Shown here: piece by piece, positions 54,332 to 63,900 of the stretch
Numbering within the stretch: the first letter of the stretch is position 1
How the letters are laid out: each line of letters starts with the position of its first letter
Assembly (NCBI RefSeq): GCF_049347105.1
Contig: NZ_CP186334.1
Coordinates: forward strand, 5,580,001 to 5,644,000
Source: Gaoshiqia hydrogeniformans
GTDB taxonomy: Bacteria; Bacteroidota; Bacteroidia; Bacteroidales; Prolixibacteraceae
Reading direction: 5' to 3'
DNA: 64,000 nt
Notes under the pieces: generated by a model
Seen by the model: the letters and a program-made list of their open reading frames with translations, nothing else
What the model was told of the DNA's origin: nothing
Database searches by the model: none
Made by a program: the position numbers and the translations under genes

Positions 54332-55894
54332 CTAATTCAACAGGTAACTTTTTGCCAGTTTCGAGTAACTGGCCACCTGATCTGCTTCCCAAAGCTGATC
54401 CCGCCCCAATTCACGCGCCATAATGCCGGCCACTTCAGCAGCCATAGCAATACTTTCCCGGGCGTCCAGCAGCAGAGCCCTTGTCCTTCGTGCAAGAAAA
54501 TCTTCCACGGTCCGGGCCATTTCTTCGCGAACCGCCCATACCACCTGGGCTTTAATAATTTTCATCCCTGTGCCCAGACTTTCCCCCAACTCAGGATTTT
54601 CCCGGACGAGTTTCATAACGGCATCTTCATCCGTTCCGTACAAGGACAACGGCCCCTGGTTTCCGTTTATTTCTTTTGAACCATGAATGGGTAAGGACCG
54701 GGTCACGGCCTTGCGCTGAGGTAATTTTCCAACCTCAATGAGCTTGTCAACCGAATCTTCCGCCATTTGCCGGTAAGTAGTCCATTTTCCACCAATGATC
54801 GTAACCAGATTTGATTCGCTGACAACAATCCGGTGTCCCCGTGATATTTCTTTCGTTTTCTTGTTATCTCCTGTCGGTGCAGCCAGCGGTCGCAGTCCGG
54901 CGAAAACACTTTTCACATCAGCCCTCGTTGGAGCTTTTTTCAGAAAACGGCCTACGGTTTCCAAAATAAAATCTACTTCTTCTTCTAAAGCCATTGGTTC
55001 AAGTTCGGCTTTTTCCTTTTGAATATCCGTTGTTCCGACCACCACCTTATCGTGCCAGGGAATCGCAAATAAAACACGTCCGTCGCTTGTTTTTGGAATC
55101 ATAATGGCATGATCGCCCGGGACAAACTCCTTATCCAGCACCAGATGTACTCCCTGGCTCGGACGAACAATGTCTTTCGCTGAAGGATCATCCATGCGCA
55201 GGATATCGTCGACAAAAACACCGGTTGCATTCAGCACGGTTTTGGACTGAATCGTATATTCTTTTCCCGTCTCCTGATCCACGGAAACGACTCCGGCTAT
55301 CTTCCCGTCATTTTTCAACAGCTTCACCACCTTCATGTAGTTCAGGATTGTTCCGCCGTGATCCTGTACCGTTTGGACCATATTTACGGCGAGGCGGGAG
55401 TCGTCAAACTGACCGTCGTGATAGACAACCCCTCCCCGCAACTGTTCGTGAACTAAGGTCGGGATCCGGTCCAGCGTTTTCTTTTTCGCGTATGGGAAAG
55501 ACCTTCCAAGCCCCAGCTTTCCGGCCAACAAATCATACAAGGTCAAACCGATGGTATAAAAAGGCCTCTCCCACCACTGATACGCCGGAATAATAAATCG
55601 CTGGTCTTTTACCAGGTGAGGAGCATTTTTCTTCAATAAACCACGCTCGCGCAAGGCCTCCAGCACCAAAGCGACATTACCCTGAGCCAAATACCGAACC
55701 CCTCCGTGAACCAGCTTGGTACTCCGGCTGGACGTTCCTTTCGAAAAGTCGTATTGTTCCAGCAAGAGCGTTTTAAACCCGCGGGTAACTGAATCAATGG
55801 CTGCGCCTAAGCCGGAGGCTCCCCCGCCAATAATCACCACATCCCATATTTGATCCTGCTGTGCGATTTCGTTTAGTTCCTTATCCCTGCTCAT
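54332..55894 (-). CDS. glpD: Glycerol-3-phosphate dehydrogenase (FAD, GlpD type), copy 2
   Basis: The same enzyme as at 39254-40816, also 520 residues, similar along the whole length. It has DVVIIGGGASGLGAAIDSVTRG for FAD binding, GTSSRSTKLVHGGVRYLAQGN, AIMIPKTSDGRVLFAIPW and VTIIGGKWTTYRQMAED, and ends with MARTVEDFLARRTRALLLD. Both copies look intact. The two lie at either side of the GDPD-SusCD block and probably arose by duplication followed by divergence. This copy has its own control region with a motif shared with the GDPD operon, and is followed by the HAD phosphatase gene. Confidence 0.95.
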   Translation of the reverse strand: MSRDKELNEIAQQDQIWDVVIIGGGASGLGAAIDSVTRGFKTLLLEQYDFSKGTSSRSTKLVHGGVRYLAQGNVALVLEALRERGLLKKNAPHLVKDQRFIIPAYQWWERPFYTIGLTLYDLLAGKLGLGRSFPYAKKKTLDRIPTLVHEQLRGGVVYHDGQFDDSRLAVNMVQTVQDHGGTILNYMKVVKLLKNDGKIAGVVSVDQETGKEYTIQSKTVLNATGVFVDDILRMDDPSAKDIVRPSQGVHLVLDKEFVPGDHAIMIPKTSDGRVLFAIPWHDKVVVGTTDIQKEKAELEPMALEEEVDFILETVGRFLKKAPTRADVKSVFAGLRPLAAPTGDNKKTKEISRGHRIVVSESNLVTIIGGKWTTYRQMAEDSVDKLIEVGKLPQRKAVTRSLPIHGSKEINGNQGPLSLYGTDEDAVMKLVRENPELGESLGTGMKIIKAQVVWAVREEMARTVEDFLARRTRALLLDARESIAMAAEVAGIMARELGRDQLWEADQVASYSKLAKSYLLN

Positions 55895-55970
55895 AATCGA
55901 TATAAATAGTTTCCTTTAATTTTATAATGTTTCATTTAATTACAAATTAACACCATTAAAAAAACAAAAG

Positions 55971-55984
55971 CAAATATTTTGAAA
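55971..55984. promoter_or_regulatory. Candidate GlpR operator upstream of the second glpD
   Basis: CAAATATTTTGAAA differs by one base from CAAATATTTCGAAA at 52067-52080. A further TTTTTGAAAC follows at 55988. It lies 77 bases upstream of the start, a fitting place for a repressor. Confidence 0.45.
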
Positions 55985-56153
55985 CCTTTTTGAAACTTTT
56001 CTAAAACACAGGAAATCATACCTGAAAACCGGGAAAAAGCGACCATGTAGTGATCTTGTGAAATTGCCTGAGTAGTATGCCTTTTTCACTCAAAATTTCT
56101 CAAAATTGAAAGGCAATTAAAAAATAACAGTCAGGTGAAACACCGGCACCATT

Positions 56154-56313
56154 AATATTGAGTCCACTCCGAAAAGTCTGAGTTCATCGATTTTCAACTT
56201 TTTTACCCCTGACCCGACAATTGCCGGGGAACCTGGTGGAAATCAATGAACTCTTCAAAGTCCCCTTCAGGGGATTTAGGGGTAAAAAGACTTTTTAGAG
56301 TGGGCTCAATATT
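56154..56313. repeat. MITE-like element with 26-base inverted ends
   Basis: AATATTGAG[t]CCACTC[cg]AAAAGTCT at 56154-56179 and, inverted, AATATTGAG[c]CCACTC[ta]AAAAGTCT at 56288-56313, differing at three places. Inside are nested inverted pairs: TTTTTACCCCT with AGGGGTAAAAA, and GAGTTCATCGATTTT (56180-56194) with its near complement at 56235-56253. No reading frame is present. It separates glpD2 from GH97. A right-end TATCTTTA just outside may help to start GH97. Confidence 0.7.
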
Positions 56314-56364
56314 GTATCTTTAAACCCGTTTTAAGTTAAATACTCATATAACACTACTAATCAA

Positions 56365-58356
56365 ATGAAAACATCGATTACATGTATCTTTTTATTGCTC
56401 TTTGCGGCAAGTGGTTTTGCACAACCGCTGATCCTGAAATCGCCTGACGGCAACCTTCAGGTGACCATCGAAACCGGAAATCAACTCCGTTTCTCCGTCA
56501 GTCACGGCCAAACCGAAGTTTTAGCTGCCTCCCCGATCTCGATGAGCCTGAAAAACGGGACGGTATGGGGAATAAACCCGAAGTTAAAAAGTAATAAGGC
56601 TCAGAGCGTTAATCAAACGATCAGCGCTTCGATTTACAAGAAAAACGAAATTCAGGATGTTTACAATGAACTGATCCTGAATTTCAGCGGCAATTACAGC
56701 GTGATTTTCCGGGCCTATGACCAGGGAGTTGCTTACCGGTTCACAACAACAGCCAAAGAAGAAATTTTCATCCAAAACGAAGAAGTCAGTCTGAACTTCA
56801 GCCACGACAAGCAGGCATTGGTTCCTTATGTACGGGATTTTGACCCTCAAAATTTCGACAGGCAATTTTTTAATTCTTTTGAAAATACCTATACCCACCT
56901 GAAAATAAGCGAACTGAATAAAGACCGGCTGATGTTTTTGCCCATGGTGGTTGCATTGGATGACGGGAAAAAATTGTGTTTCACCGAAGCCGACCTGGAA
57001 AGTTATCCGGGCCTTTACCTGATAAACCGGACCGGAAATACCTCGTTGACAGGTGTTTTTGCACCCTATCCGAAACAAACAAAACAAGGCGGTCATAATA
57101 TGTTGCAGCAAATTGTGACCGAACGGGAGAACTATATTGCGAAACTAAGCGGACCGCGCAGTTTTCCGTGGCGTGTGCTGGCAGTATCGGCCAGTGATAA
57201 AGAATTGCTGAACAACGACTTGGTTTATCTGCTGGCAGCTCCTTCGCGCGTACCGGATATCTCGTGGATTAAACCCGGGAAAGTTGCATGGGACTGGTGG
57301 AACGACTGGAATATTTACGGAGTGGATTTCCGCGCCGGGATCAACAACGAAACCTATAAATATTATATCGACTTTGCAGCTGACCACGGAATTGAATACG
57401 TTATTCTGGATGAAGGCTGGGCCGTTAATAAACAGGCAGACCTGTTGCAGATTGTTCCTGAGATTGACGTGAAAGAACTGGTCGGCTACGGGAATGCCAA
57501 AAATGTGGGAATTATTCTCTGGGCAGGCTATTGGGCCATGGACCGCGACCTGGAAAATGTATGCCGAACTTACGCTGACATGGGAGTCAAAGGCTTTAAA
57601 GTGGATTTTATGGACCGCGATGACCAGCTCATGGTTGATTTTTATTACCGCTGTGCCGCTACAGCCGCCAAATACAAACTGATGATCGATTATCACGGTG
57701 CCTATAAACCCACCGGTCTCCACCGCACTTATCCCAATGTGATCAATTTCGAAGGCGTATTCGGGCTGGAGCAGTTGAAATGGTCGCCAGCGGAAGTCGA
57801 TATGGTGACTTACGATGTCACCATGCCTTATATCCGAATGCTGGCCGGACCGCTCGATTACACGCAGGGCGCCATGCGTAATGCGTCGCGCCACAACTAC
57901 CGCCCGGTAAACAGCGAACCCATGAGCCAGGGTACGCGTTGCCGCCAATTGGCTGAATACGTGATTTTCGAATCGCCTTTCAACATGCTTTGCGACAACC
58001 CCTCGAACTACATGAACGAGCCGGAAAGTACCCGTTTTATCGCTGAAATACCAACAGTATGGGATAAAACAATCGCGCTTGACGGCAAAATCGGCGAATA
58101 TATCGCTATCGCCCGTCAAAAAGATGGCATCTGGTACGTGGGGGGATTGACCAACTGGGACAAACGTGAACTGACGGTCGATTTGTCGTTCCTGGATGAA
58201 GGAAACTATCAGCTGGAAATTTTCAGGGACGGAATCAATGCCGACCGGGCTGCCCGTGATTATAAAAAGGAAATTGTGCCTCTGCCGGCCAACAAAAAAC
58301 TAGGCGTCACGATGATGCCCGGAGGCGGATTTGCTGCAAAAATTTCAAAGAAATAA
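56365..58356 (+). CDS. GH97 glycosidase, retaining (alpha-galactosidase-like)
   Basis: Exo-acting alpha-glycosidase, 663 residues. Signal peptide (MKTSITCIFLLLFAASGFAQ), N-terminal GH97 beta-sandwich (about 25-270), catalytic (beta/alpha)8 barrel (about 280-560) and a C-terminal beta domain (about 570-663). In GH97, inverting SusB-type enzymes use glutamate bases, while the retaining branch has an aspartate nucleophile in a KVDFM-type motif; here FKVDFMDRDDQ places D414 at that site, with NFEGVFG (E463) as likely acid/base. This points to a retaining alpha-galactosidase-type enzyme rather than alpha-glucosidase. It diverges from glpD2 and converges with GH78. Confidence 0.88.
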   Translation: MKTSITCIFLLLFAASGFAQPLILKSPDGNLQVTIETGNQLRFSVSHGQTEVLAASPISMSLKNGTVWGINPKLKSNKAQSVNQTISASIYKKNEIQDVYNELILNFSGNYSVIFRAYDQGVAYRFTTTAKEEIFIQNEEVSLNFSHDKQALVPYVRDFDPQNFDRQFFNSFENTYTHLKISELNKDRLMFLPMVVALDDGKKLCFTEADLESYPGLYLINRTGNTSLTGVFAPYPKQTKQGGHNMLQQIVTERENYIAKLSGPRSFPWRVLAVSASDKELLNNDLVYLLAAPSRVPDISWIKPGKVAWDWWNDWNIYGVDFRAGINNETYKYYIDFAADHGIEYVILDEGWAVNKQADLLQIVPEIDVKELVGYGNAKNVGIILWAGYWAMDRDLENVCRTYADMGVKGFKVDFMDRDDQLMVDFYYRCAATAAKYKLMIDYHGAYKPTGLHRTYPNVINFEGVFGLEQLKWSPAEVDMVTYDVTMPYIRMLAGPLDYTQGAMRNASRHNYRPVNSEPMSQGTRCRQLAEYVIFESPFNMLCDNPSNYMNEPESTRFIAEIPTVWDKTIALDGKIGEYIAIARQKDGIWYVGGLTNWDKRELTVDLSFLDEGNYQLEIFRDGINADRAARDYKKEIVPLPANKKLGVTMMPGGGFAAKISKK

Positions 58357-58377
58357 CAAGCTGCTATAGCTATTAAC

Positions 58378-58428
58378 CAGGGAGAACAGGATTACTTTTC
58401 CGAAAGAGAAGGAAAGCTGTTCTCCCTG
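58378..58428. terminator. Shared terminator between convergent GH97 and GH78
   Basis: Perfect 12-bp stem CAGGGAGAACAG (58378-58389) / CTGTTCTCCCTG (58417-58428), with an inner near-hairpin CTTTTCC...GGAAAG. It sits between two converging stops and can work in both directions, though neither side has a long T-run. Confidence 0.65.
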
Positions 58429-58433
58429 AAAAA

Positions 58434-60731
58434 CTAGTGCAAAATAACTTCAAAAGCTGAATTTCCGGAGCCTGTTCCTTCAATAACAGCATACTTTCCT
58501 TCCTGACGGTATTGTACAACAGTCCCGTTCATCATCACCTGCTGCGATTTCGACCAGAAAGGCAAATACACATCTGCCGTTGAGTTTGCCGGGATTGTTA
58601 CGTTTAAACGAAATGATTTGCCGGGATTGTTATCAAACGAAACGCTCACATCACCCCGGATGGTCGGGTGTTTTATTTCAGCATGAGACAGACTGGCCGG
58701 CTGAGGTTTGATCCGGATTTTCCGAAATCCCGGTTCAAGCGGTTCAATGCCCATTAGCTTGCGTGGGATAATGTTGGCAGGGACTGCTCCCCAGGCGTGG
58801 TTCCAGTCCTGGTTGGGTTTGTATTTGTTGTCCCAGGCTTCCATGGAAATGGTCGAACCGGCCCGGATCATGTTGTACCAGCTTCGTTCCGAAGTTGAAG
58901 TCAGCAATTCAAGCCCGTAGTCGCCATTGTTGCCATCATAAACCGCATCCATCAAAAACTGCGAGCCATACACGCTGCACGCCATTCCCCGCGAACGGAT
59001 AAAATCGTTAATGGCCGCGATATTTTTCTCCGGGGCCAGTCCAAAAGCCAGCGGAAACATATTGGCATGCAGCGAAGCGTGTCCGGTGCCAATGCCATCC
59101 ACGTAAATTTTCCGTTTTTTGTCAATCAGTTTTGAATTGAAGATTTTTTTGAGGGTGGCCGCACGTTTGCTGTAAAATTCACTTTCGTCAGCCTTGTCCA
59201 ATTGGCTGGCAATGGTCGCCATCACGTTTAATGCAAAATAATGATAAGCGTTGACCACCGTGTTGATATCCTGAAAAACAAAGCCGTCGGTTTCACCCAG
59301 TTCGTTTTTTCCCAGGCCGAGGATGCCCGTGTGCGGCCAGTCCACAATGTCGCGCAGGTTGTCGTTCAGGTGAATGGATTGCAACAGGTCGGGCGTCACT
59401 TTTCCGGTGCGGGTGCTGATAAATCCATCTTCATCAGCTAAATCCAGCAGGGTTTTAGCTTTTAAATCCATGTAGAATTCCTCCAGCGATTCTTTGTTTC
59501 CGGTGTACAAAAAGTCATTCCAGGCCATTAACATCGACTGCAAGATCCATTCGGTAGGCCAGGTGGCATGATGGATGAGGTATTCGTGGGAATAGCGGCC
59601 CATGCTGTACTCGCGGGCAACGCCGTAATGCCCGAGTTGATTGATCAGCGCATCGGCTTCGTAAGAAATTCTCTCCCGGTCGCCATCCACGTAAATGCCT
59701 GCAAACGAAGTCGCTTTCATCGAATATTTACACAAATCCCAAACCTGGTTCAGCACTGTATCGGAACTCGAAAAATATGATTCCGTTTCATCGAAAGGAT
59801 AAAATACGGATTCACGGATGATTTGTTGTTTTTCAAGCTGTCCGTCATATCCTTCGATTTCACAATAACGGAAAGGCAACACATCGCCGATTTCCACCGG
59901 AATAGGAATGGCCCGCGGGCCGGTATTCCGTTTGTCGGGCACGATGGCGATGATGTAAGTGTTCCAGCCATTCTTCAACGCCAGCTTATATTCCGAAAAA
60001 CGCCTGCTTCCGCCGGGATTCCGGTCAATTCCCCCGTCTTTAACCACTTCGCCCATGCGGATTTTGATCGTGTCGCCTGTATTTTTCCATTCCAATGTTA
60101 ACCGCAGCCGCCCGAAAGCTGCTTTTCCAAAATCAATGAAAGATTCGTTTCCCGAGGCAGTTTTGATGGCCACCGGAAACTCGTCTTGTTTTTGCAAGGG
60201 GTAACGAGCCGTGGCATAATCCTGCAGGCTGGCAGCCATTTTAAATAGCGAGACGGCTGAATAGGCCGATTCCACACCGTGGTTGTCCCAGGTTTTTACC
60301 TTCCAGAAATAAACCGAATCGGGCTGAAGGGCTTTGCCTTCATAACAAACATTCACCGACCGGGCGCTTTCTGTTTTGCCGCTGTCCCAACAATCGCCCA
60401 CATCGTTTTGAATATCCTTCAGGCTGGAAGCGACTAAAATGCGGTAGGCTACCTGCAAGGTGTTGTTCTTTTCTGAATTGACCACCCATCCAAAAAACGG
60501 TTGTTTTTGGGCAATTTCTGCAAACCGGAAATTTTCCCGGTGGCCGATCGCTTCATGCAGCGGAGTTTGCACCGGATATCCATTCAGGAACACCTGCCCG
60601 GCATGAGACAGCAGGTTAACGGTGAGGCCGGAAGGTTGATTGGGTTCAGTTGTTGCGTACCCTAAAAAGCAGCTTGCCAAAAAGAAAAAAAGCAAAAGAA
60701 ACCGGAAGCGTATATTAATTTGACTCATCAT
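58434..60731 (-). CDS. GH78 alpha-L-rhamnosidase
   Basis: Exo-acting inverting alpha-L-rhamnosidase, 765 residues, exported (hydrophobic FRFLLLFFFLASCFLGYA). Domain order: fibronectin-like N-domain (about 35-165) with GKTESARSVNV and WKVKTWDNHG, beta-sandwich (about 190-315), the (alpha/alpha)6 catalytic barrel (about 320-670) and a C-terminal beta-domain (about 675-765). The general-acid region YVDGDRERISYEAD is at about 347-360 (E353), and SWYNMIRAGSTISMEAW with NHAWGAVPANI closes the active site as in the family. Next to a GH106-like gene on the same strand, it probably acts on rhamnogalacturonan or rhamnosylated side chains. Confidence 0.92.
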   Translation of the reverse strand: MMSQINIRFRFLLLFFFLASCFLGYATTEPNQPSGLTVNLLSHAGQVFLNGYPVQTPLHEAIGHRENFRFAEIAQKQPFFGWVVNSEKNNTLQVAYRILVASSLKDIQNDVGDCWDSGKTESARSVNVCYEGKALQPDSVYFWKVKTWDNHGVESAYSAVSLFKMAASLQDYATARYPLQKQDEFPVAIKTASGNESFIDFGKAAFGRLRLTLEWKNTGDTIKIRMGEVVKDGGIDRNPGGSRRFSEYKLALKNGWNTYIIAIVPDKRNTGPRAIPIPVEIGDVLPFRYCEIEGYDGQLEKQQIIRESVFYPFDETESYFSSSDTVLNQVWDLCKYSMKATSFAGIYVDGDRERISYEADALINQLGHYGVAREYSMGRYSHEYLIHHATWPTEWILQSMLMAWNDFLYTGNKESLEEFYMDLKAKTLLDLADEDGFISTRTGKVTPDLLQSIHLNDNLRDIVDWPHTGILGLGKNELGETDGFVFQDINTVVNAYHYFALNVMATIASQLDKADESEFYSKRAATLKKIFNSKLIDKKRKIYVDGIGTGHASLHANMFPLAFGLAPEKNIAAINDFIRSRGMACSVYGSQFLMDAVYDGNNGDYGLELLTSTSERSWYNMIRAGSTISMEAWDNKYKPNQDWNHAWGAVPANIIPRKLMGIEPLEPGFRKIRIKPQPASLSHAEIKHPTIRGDVSVSFDNNPGKSFRLNVTIPANSTADVYLPFWSKSQQVMMNGTVVQYRQEGKYAVIEGTGSGNSAFEVILH

Positions 60732-60823
60732 TATTGGTTTTGGGAAAATTTTCCGTATTTATTTTTGTTTGATAGTTGCACATAAAACTACTTCTTTTTC
60801 GGGAATATCATGGTAATGAAAGT

Positions 60824-60839
60824 TTGTATCCGTATACAA
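60824..60839. promoter_or_regulatory. Palindromic operator candidate upstream of GH78
   Basis: TTGTAT-CCGT-ATACAA is a 6+4+6 inverted repeat, 92 bases upstream of the GH78 start. It resembles the TTGTATGTCC half of the ROK-upstream palindrome. A LacI/GntR/AraC-type site is possible; the regulator is not in the window. Confidence 0.4.
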
Positions 60840-60899
60840 GTTAAGCGTCAAATAGCGACCGCCATGCTGTCCTCCCTTCTTTAATAAAAACCACATAAA

Positions 60900-60938
60900 C
60901 ACATAGAAAAAAATTAATTCATCTTATGTATCTATGTG
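60900..60938. repeat. CACATAGA hairpin repeat between two rhamnosidase genes
   Basis: CACATAGA (60900-60907) pairs with TCTATGTG (60931-60938) in an A+T-rich stretch, with CACATAAA and CTTATGTA beside them. It lies directly behind the GH106-like stop and may end that transcript. It is the type of low-complexity block scattered in Bacteroidota intergenic DNA. Confidence 0.45.
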
Positions 60939-60955
60939 ATTCAAAACGAATTTCA

Positions 60956-63900
60956 TTACTTCACACAATACACTTTAAAGGTCTCAAATAAACCGTAATC
61001 AATCAGAGCGTAGTCCGAAGCGGCAGGGCTTTTTTCGGGTGCATTCATCCAGGCGTGCGGCCCCCAGATCCAGTTATCGTTTTTGTTGTAAAACACGCCA
61101 AAGGTATTTTTAAGGCTCCCGGTAATTTGAACGGTAATTTCGTTTTGCCCGTTTTCCAGTTCGCCGGTAATGTCCAGTTCATAAGGCGCCCAGGCGATCA
61201 ATCCGGCAGCTTTGCCGTTCACCAGCACTTCGGCAACCGTGCCTTTCCACTGGCCCAGCCCGAGGTGATAACTGCATCCGTTTTCTTTTTCAATTTGAAA
61301 ATTTTGAGAATAAGAAACCTGTTGCGAATAAAACGGCAAACCTGCCGCCGCCCATGAGCCCATACCGGTCAGTTCACCTTCCGCGAGGACAAATCCGTTG
61401 GCATCCGGTTTCACCAGAAAACCGCCCAATAAATAAACAGGCATAATCTCCGTCAGAATAGTCATTCGCGGCGATTTTAAGGTGATGGTGTTTTTGCCTG
61501 TTTTCAGAAATTGCCCAATGGCAAACACGGGGAAATCTTTGTCAATCCAGAAGGCATCAGGGACTTTTTCAGCCAATTCACCATTGACAAAAATCTGCCA
61601 TAATTCGGGACGTTCCACCACTGCCCGGATATTTTTGACCGTTTCTTGCGAAAGATTTTTGTCGATATAAAAATGATAATTCGCCTCGAACCCTGAGCCG
61701 GACTGAAACAAAGAATCCATCTCGAGGTAGCTTTTTTTGTATTGAACTTTGTGTTGCCACGGATTGCCGATCTCTACGCCGTTTTCAGTAAACAGATGAT
61801 TGGCCGCTTTAACAAAGTAAATTTCTTTCTGATCCGTTTTGGCCGTTTTCAGATCCAGGTAATTGATTGGAAGGAGATTGTCAGACTCCCGTTTGATCCT
61901 CATTTCTCCGGAAGCAGCTATTTCTTCTCTGTTTTTTTCTTCGGAAACAAACTCCGGCGCTTCGCTTTTTTTGTTTGTAACCGCGAACAGAGCGCTTCCG
62001 CCAGGTTGCAGTTCAAACTCAAAAGAGACACGTTTATTGGCTGAAGCGGCCGGATACGAAAATTCTTTTCCGCTCAGCAAATCAATCCAAATGACCTGTT
62101 TGCCTTGTACAGAGACAGTGGCTGCCGCCTTTTCGGTTTCGTGCGAATTTACCACAAAAACCAGTTGACCGTCATCCAGCATCCTTTGTTGGTGATACAA
62201 CATGCCATTGTTGGTTTTATCCAACATCTCAAATTCATGACTTGCAAACATCTGGTTGGCAATGCTGTCATTCAAATCGCGGACAAAAAACCACTGCTCC
62301 GGATATTGACTAGCCAATTGATTCACTTTATCCGATTCGGCGCCGTTGAGCCTTGCAATCTGTCTGGTGAAACTCAGTAGTTTTCCACCTTGTTCCAGGT
62401 ATTTTTGCAGAAGTTCAAATGTCTGCTGATCGATATTTTCCATTTCCGCAGGAATGACCACCAGCGAATACGCCCGTTGTCCGACGACCATTTTCCCCTT
62501 GTTTACCTGCCCGAGTTCTTTCAATACATTTTCCGAGCCGAGGTCGTATTCCCAATGTTTTTGTTCCAGTTGCCAGACAAAGTTTTTAAAACCATCGCGA
62601 ATGGTTTGGATGGTTGGATTTTTTTCTTTCCTCGAAAAATACATCCACGCCGTGGTGTTGGGCTGAAGCACCAGCGTGTGGTTAATCTGCTGCCCTGCGG
62701 CCATCGCCATACTGATCCGCCCGAGGTAGTCGCCCAAAATTTTGTAGTGCGCCCACCAGGGTTCGTGATACGAAAAAGAAGGAGGATAATCGAATTTGCG
62801 GACGCCTTTGATCGTGTAATACGAAAGGTGCTGGTTGACAAAGTTGACGCCCAGCACCGCCTGCCAGTCGGCCAGCCGTTTTTGTTCCGCGAAATCCATT
62901 TGCCAACCGCCGCCACCGTATGTTTCACTCAAAGTCCGGGTCCGGCCGGCCTGGTTGGCGGCGCTTGCCAGTTCCCGAACGGCGCGGTCGTTACCAAATT
63001 GTCCGCCCAGCCCTTCCCTGTCCAGCTTATTTCCCAACATATCTACCCCGGGTTGCTGGTGCCAGATGTAAAACGCGGCTTCGTCAAAACCATGCGTGGG
63101 TTCGGGCCAGCCGTGTTCCCAGTAATGGCCTGTCCATTTCAGGTTTCTGTCATCGCAGTATTTGCTCCAGGGTTTTGCCCAGCGGTCTACAAACAGTTCG
63201 AGCAGCAATTCGTAATAATCGTGCCTTACTTTTTTCCAATCGCCTGTTTCTTCAACCAGCGATGGCAGGTTTATTTTCAGGTCGTATCCCCAACGCTGCT
63301 GAAAAGTTTCCCAAAGACCGGGCGTCCAACGCAGCATGGTCCCGCGCGGCATAGCCGCTTCCAGGTTCGGTTCATCGGTGAAAATGCCCGGAAGCGTATT
63401 GCCAAAATAGGCGCTGTTTCGCTCGTAACCTTTGGTCATGGTCAGGTCGATGAATTTTTCGGTTACCCCTTTTACCAATAGGTCAACATAGGTAAACCCT
63501 CCGTACCAGGGCGATTTTTGCGGATAAGTTTTCCGGAAAATATAGAAGTCCCCTTTTTTGCCGTTCCATTGTACCAGTTCGGAAGTGATATCGGTAAAAC
63601 CATTTTCGGTTTGATGAAGCACCACTACGATGGTATCATTGGGTGCAACCGTCAGTTCCTGCTGAATTTCGAGCCCCAGCCCGGCGCCGTGTTGGTAGGA
63701 ATCGGGCATTTCGGCAGGTACATGGCCGCCTGCAAAACCGGACGGATATGAGTTTTCATCGTAAATCCATACCTTCATATCCAGCTCTTTTCCTTTTTGA
63801 AGGGTATAATCAAACAGGTGAAACCATTCATCCGAAAGGTATTCGGTGATCAGACCCGGGCGCGGGTGTACAAAAACGCCACCAATACCGGCTTTTTTAA

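Noticed and set aside
57145..58119. 324-codon open frame on the minus strand
   Set aside because: Antisense to GH97; no signal peptide or motif.
62390..63481. 363-codon open frame on the plus strand
   Set aside because: Antisense to the GH106-like gene; composition is that of a shadow frame.
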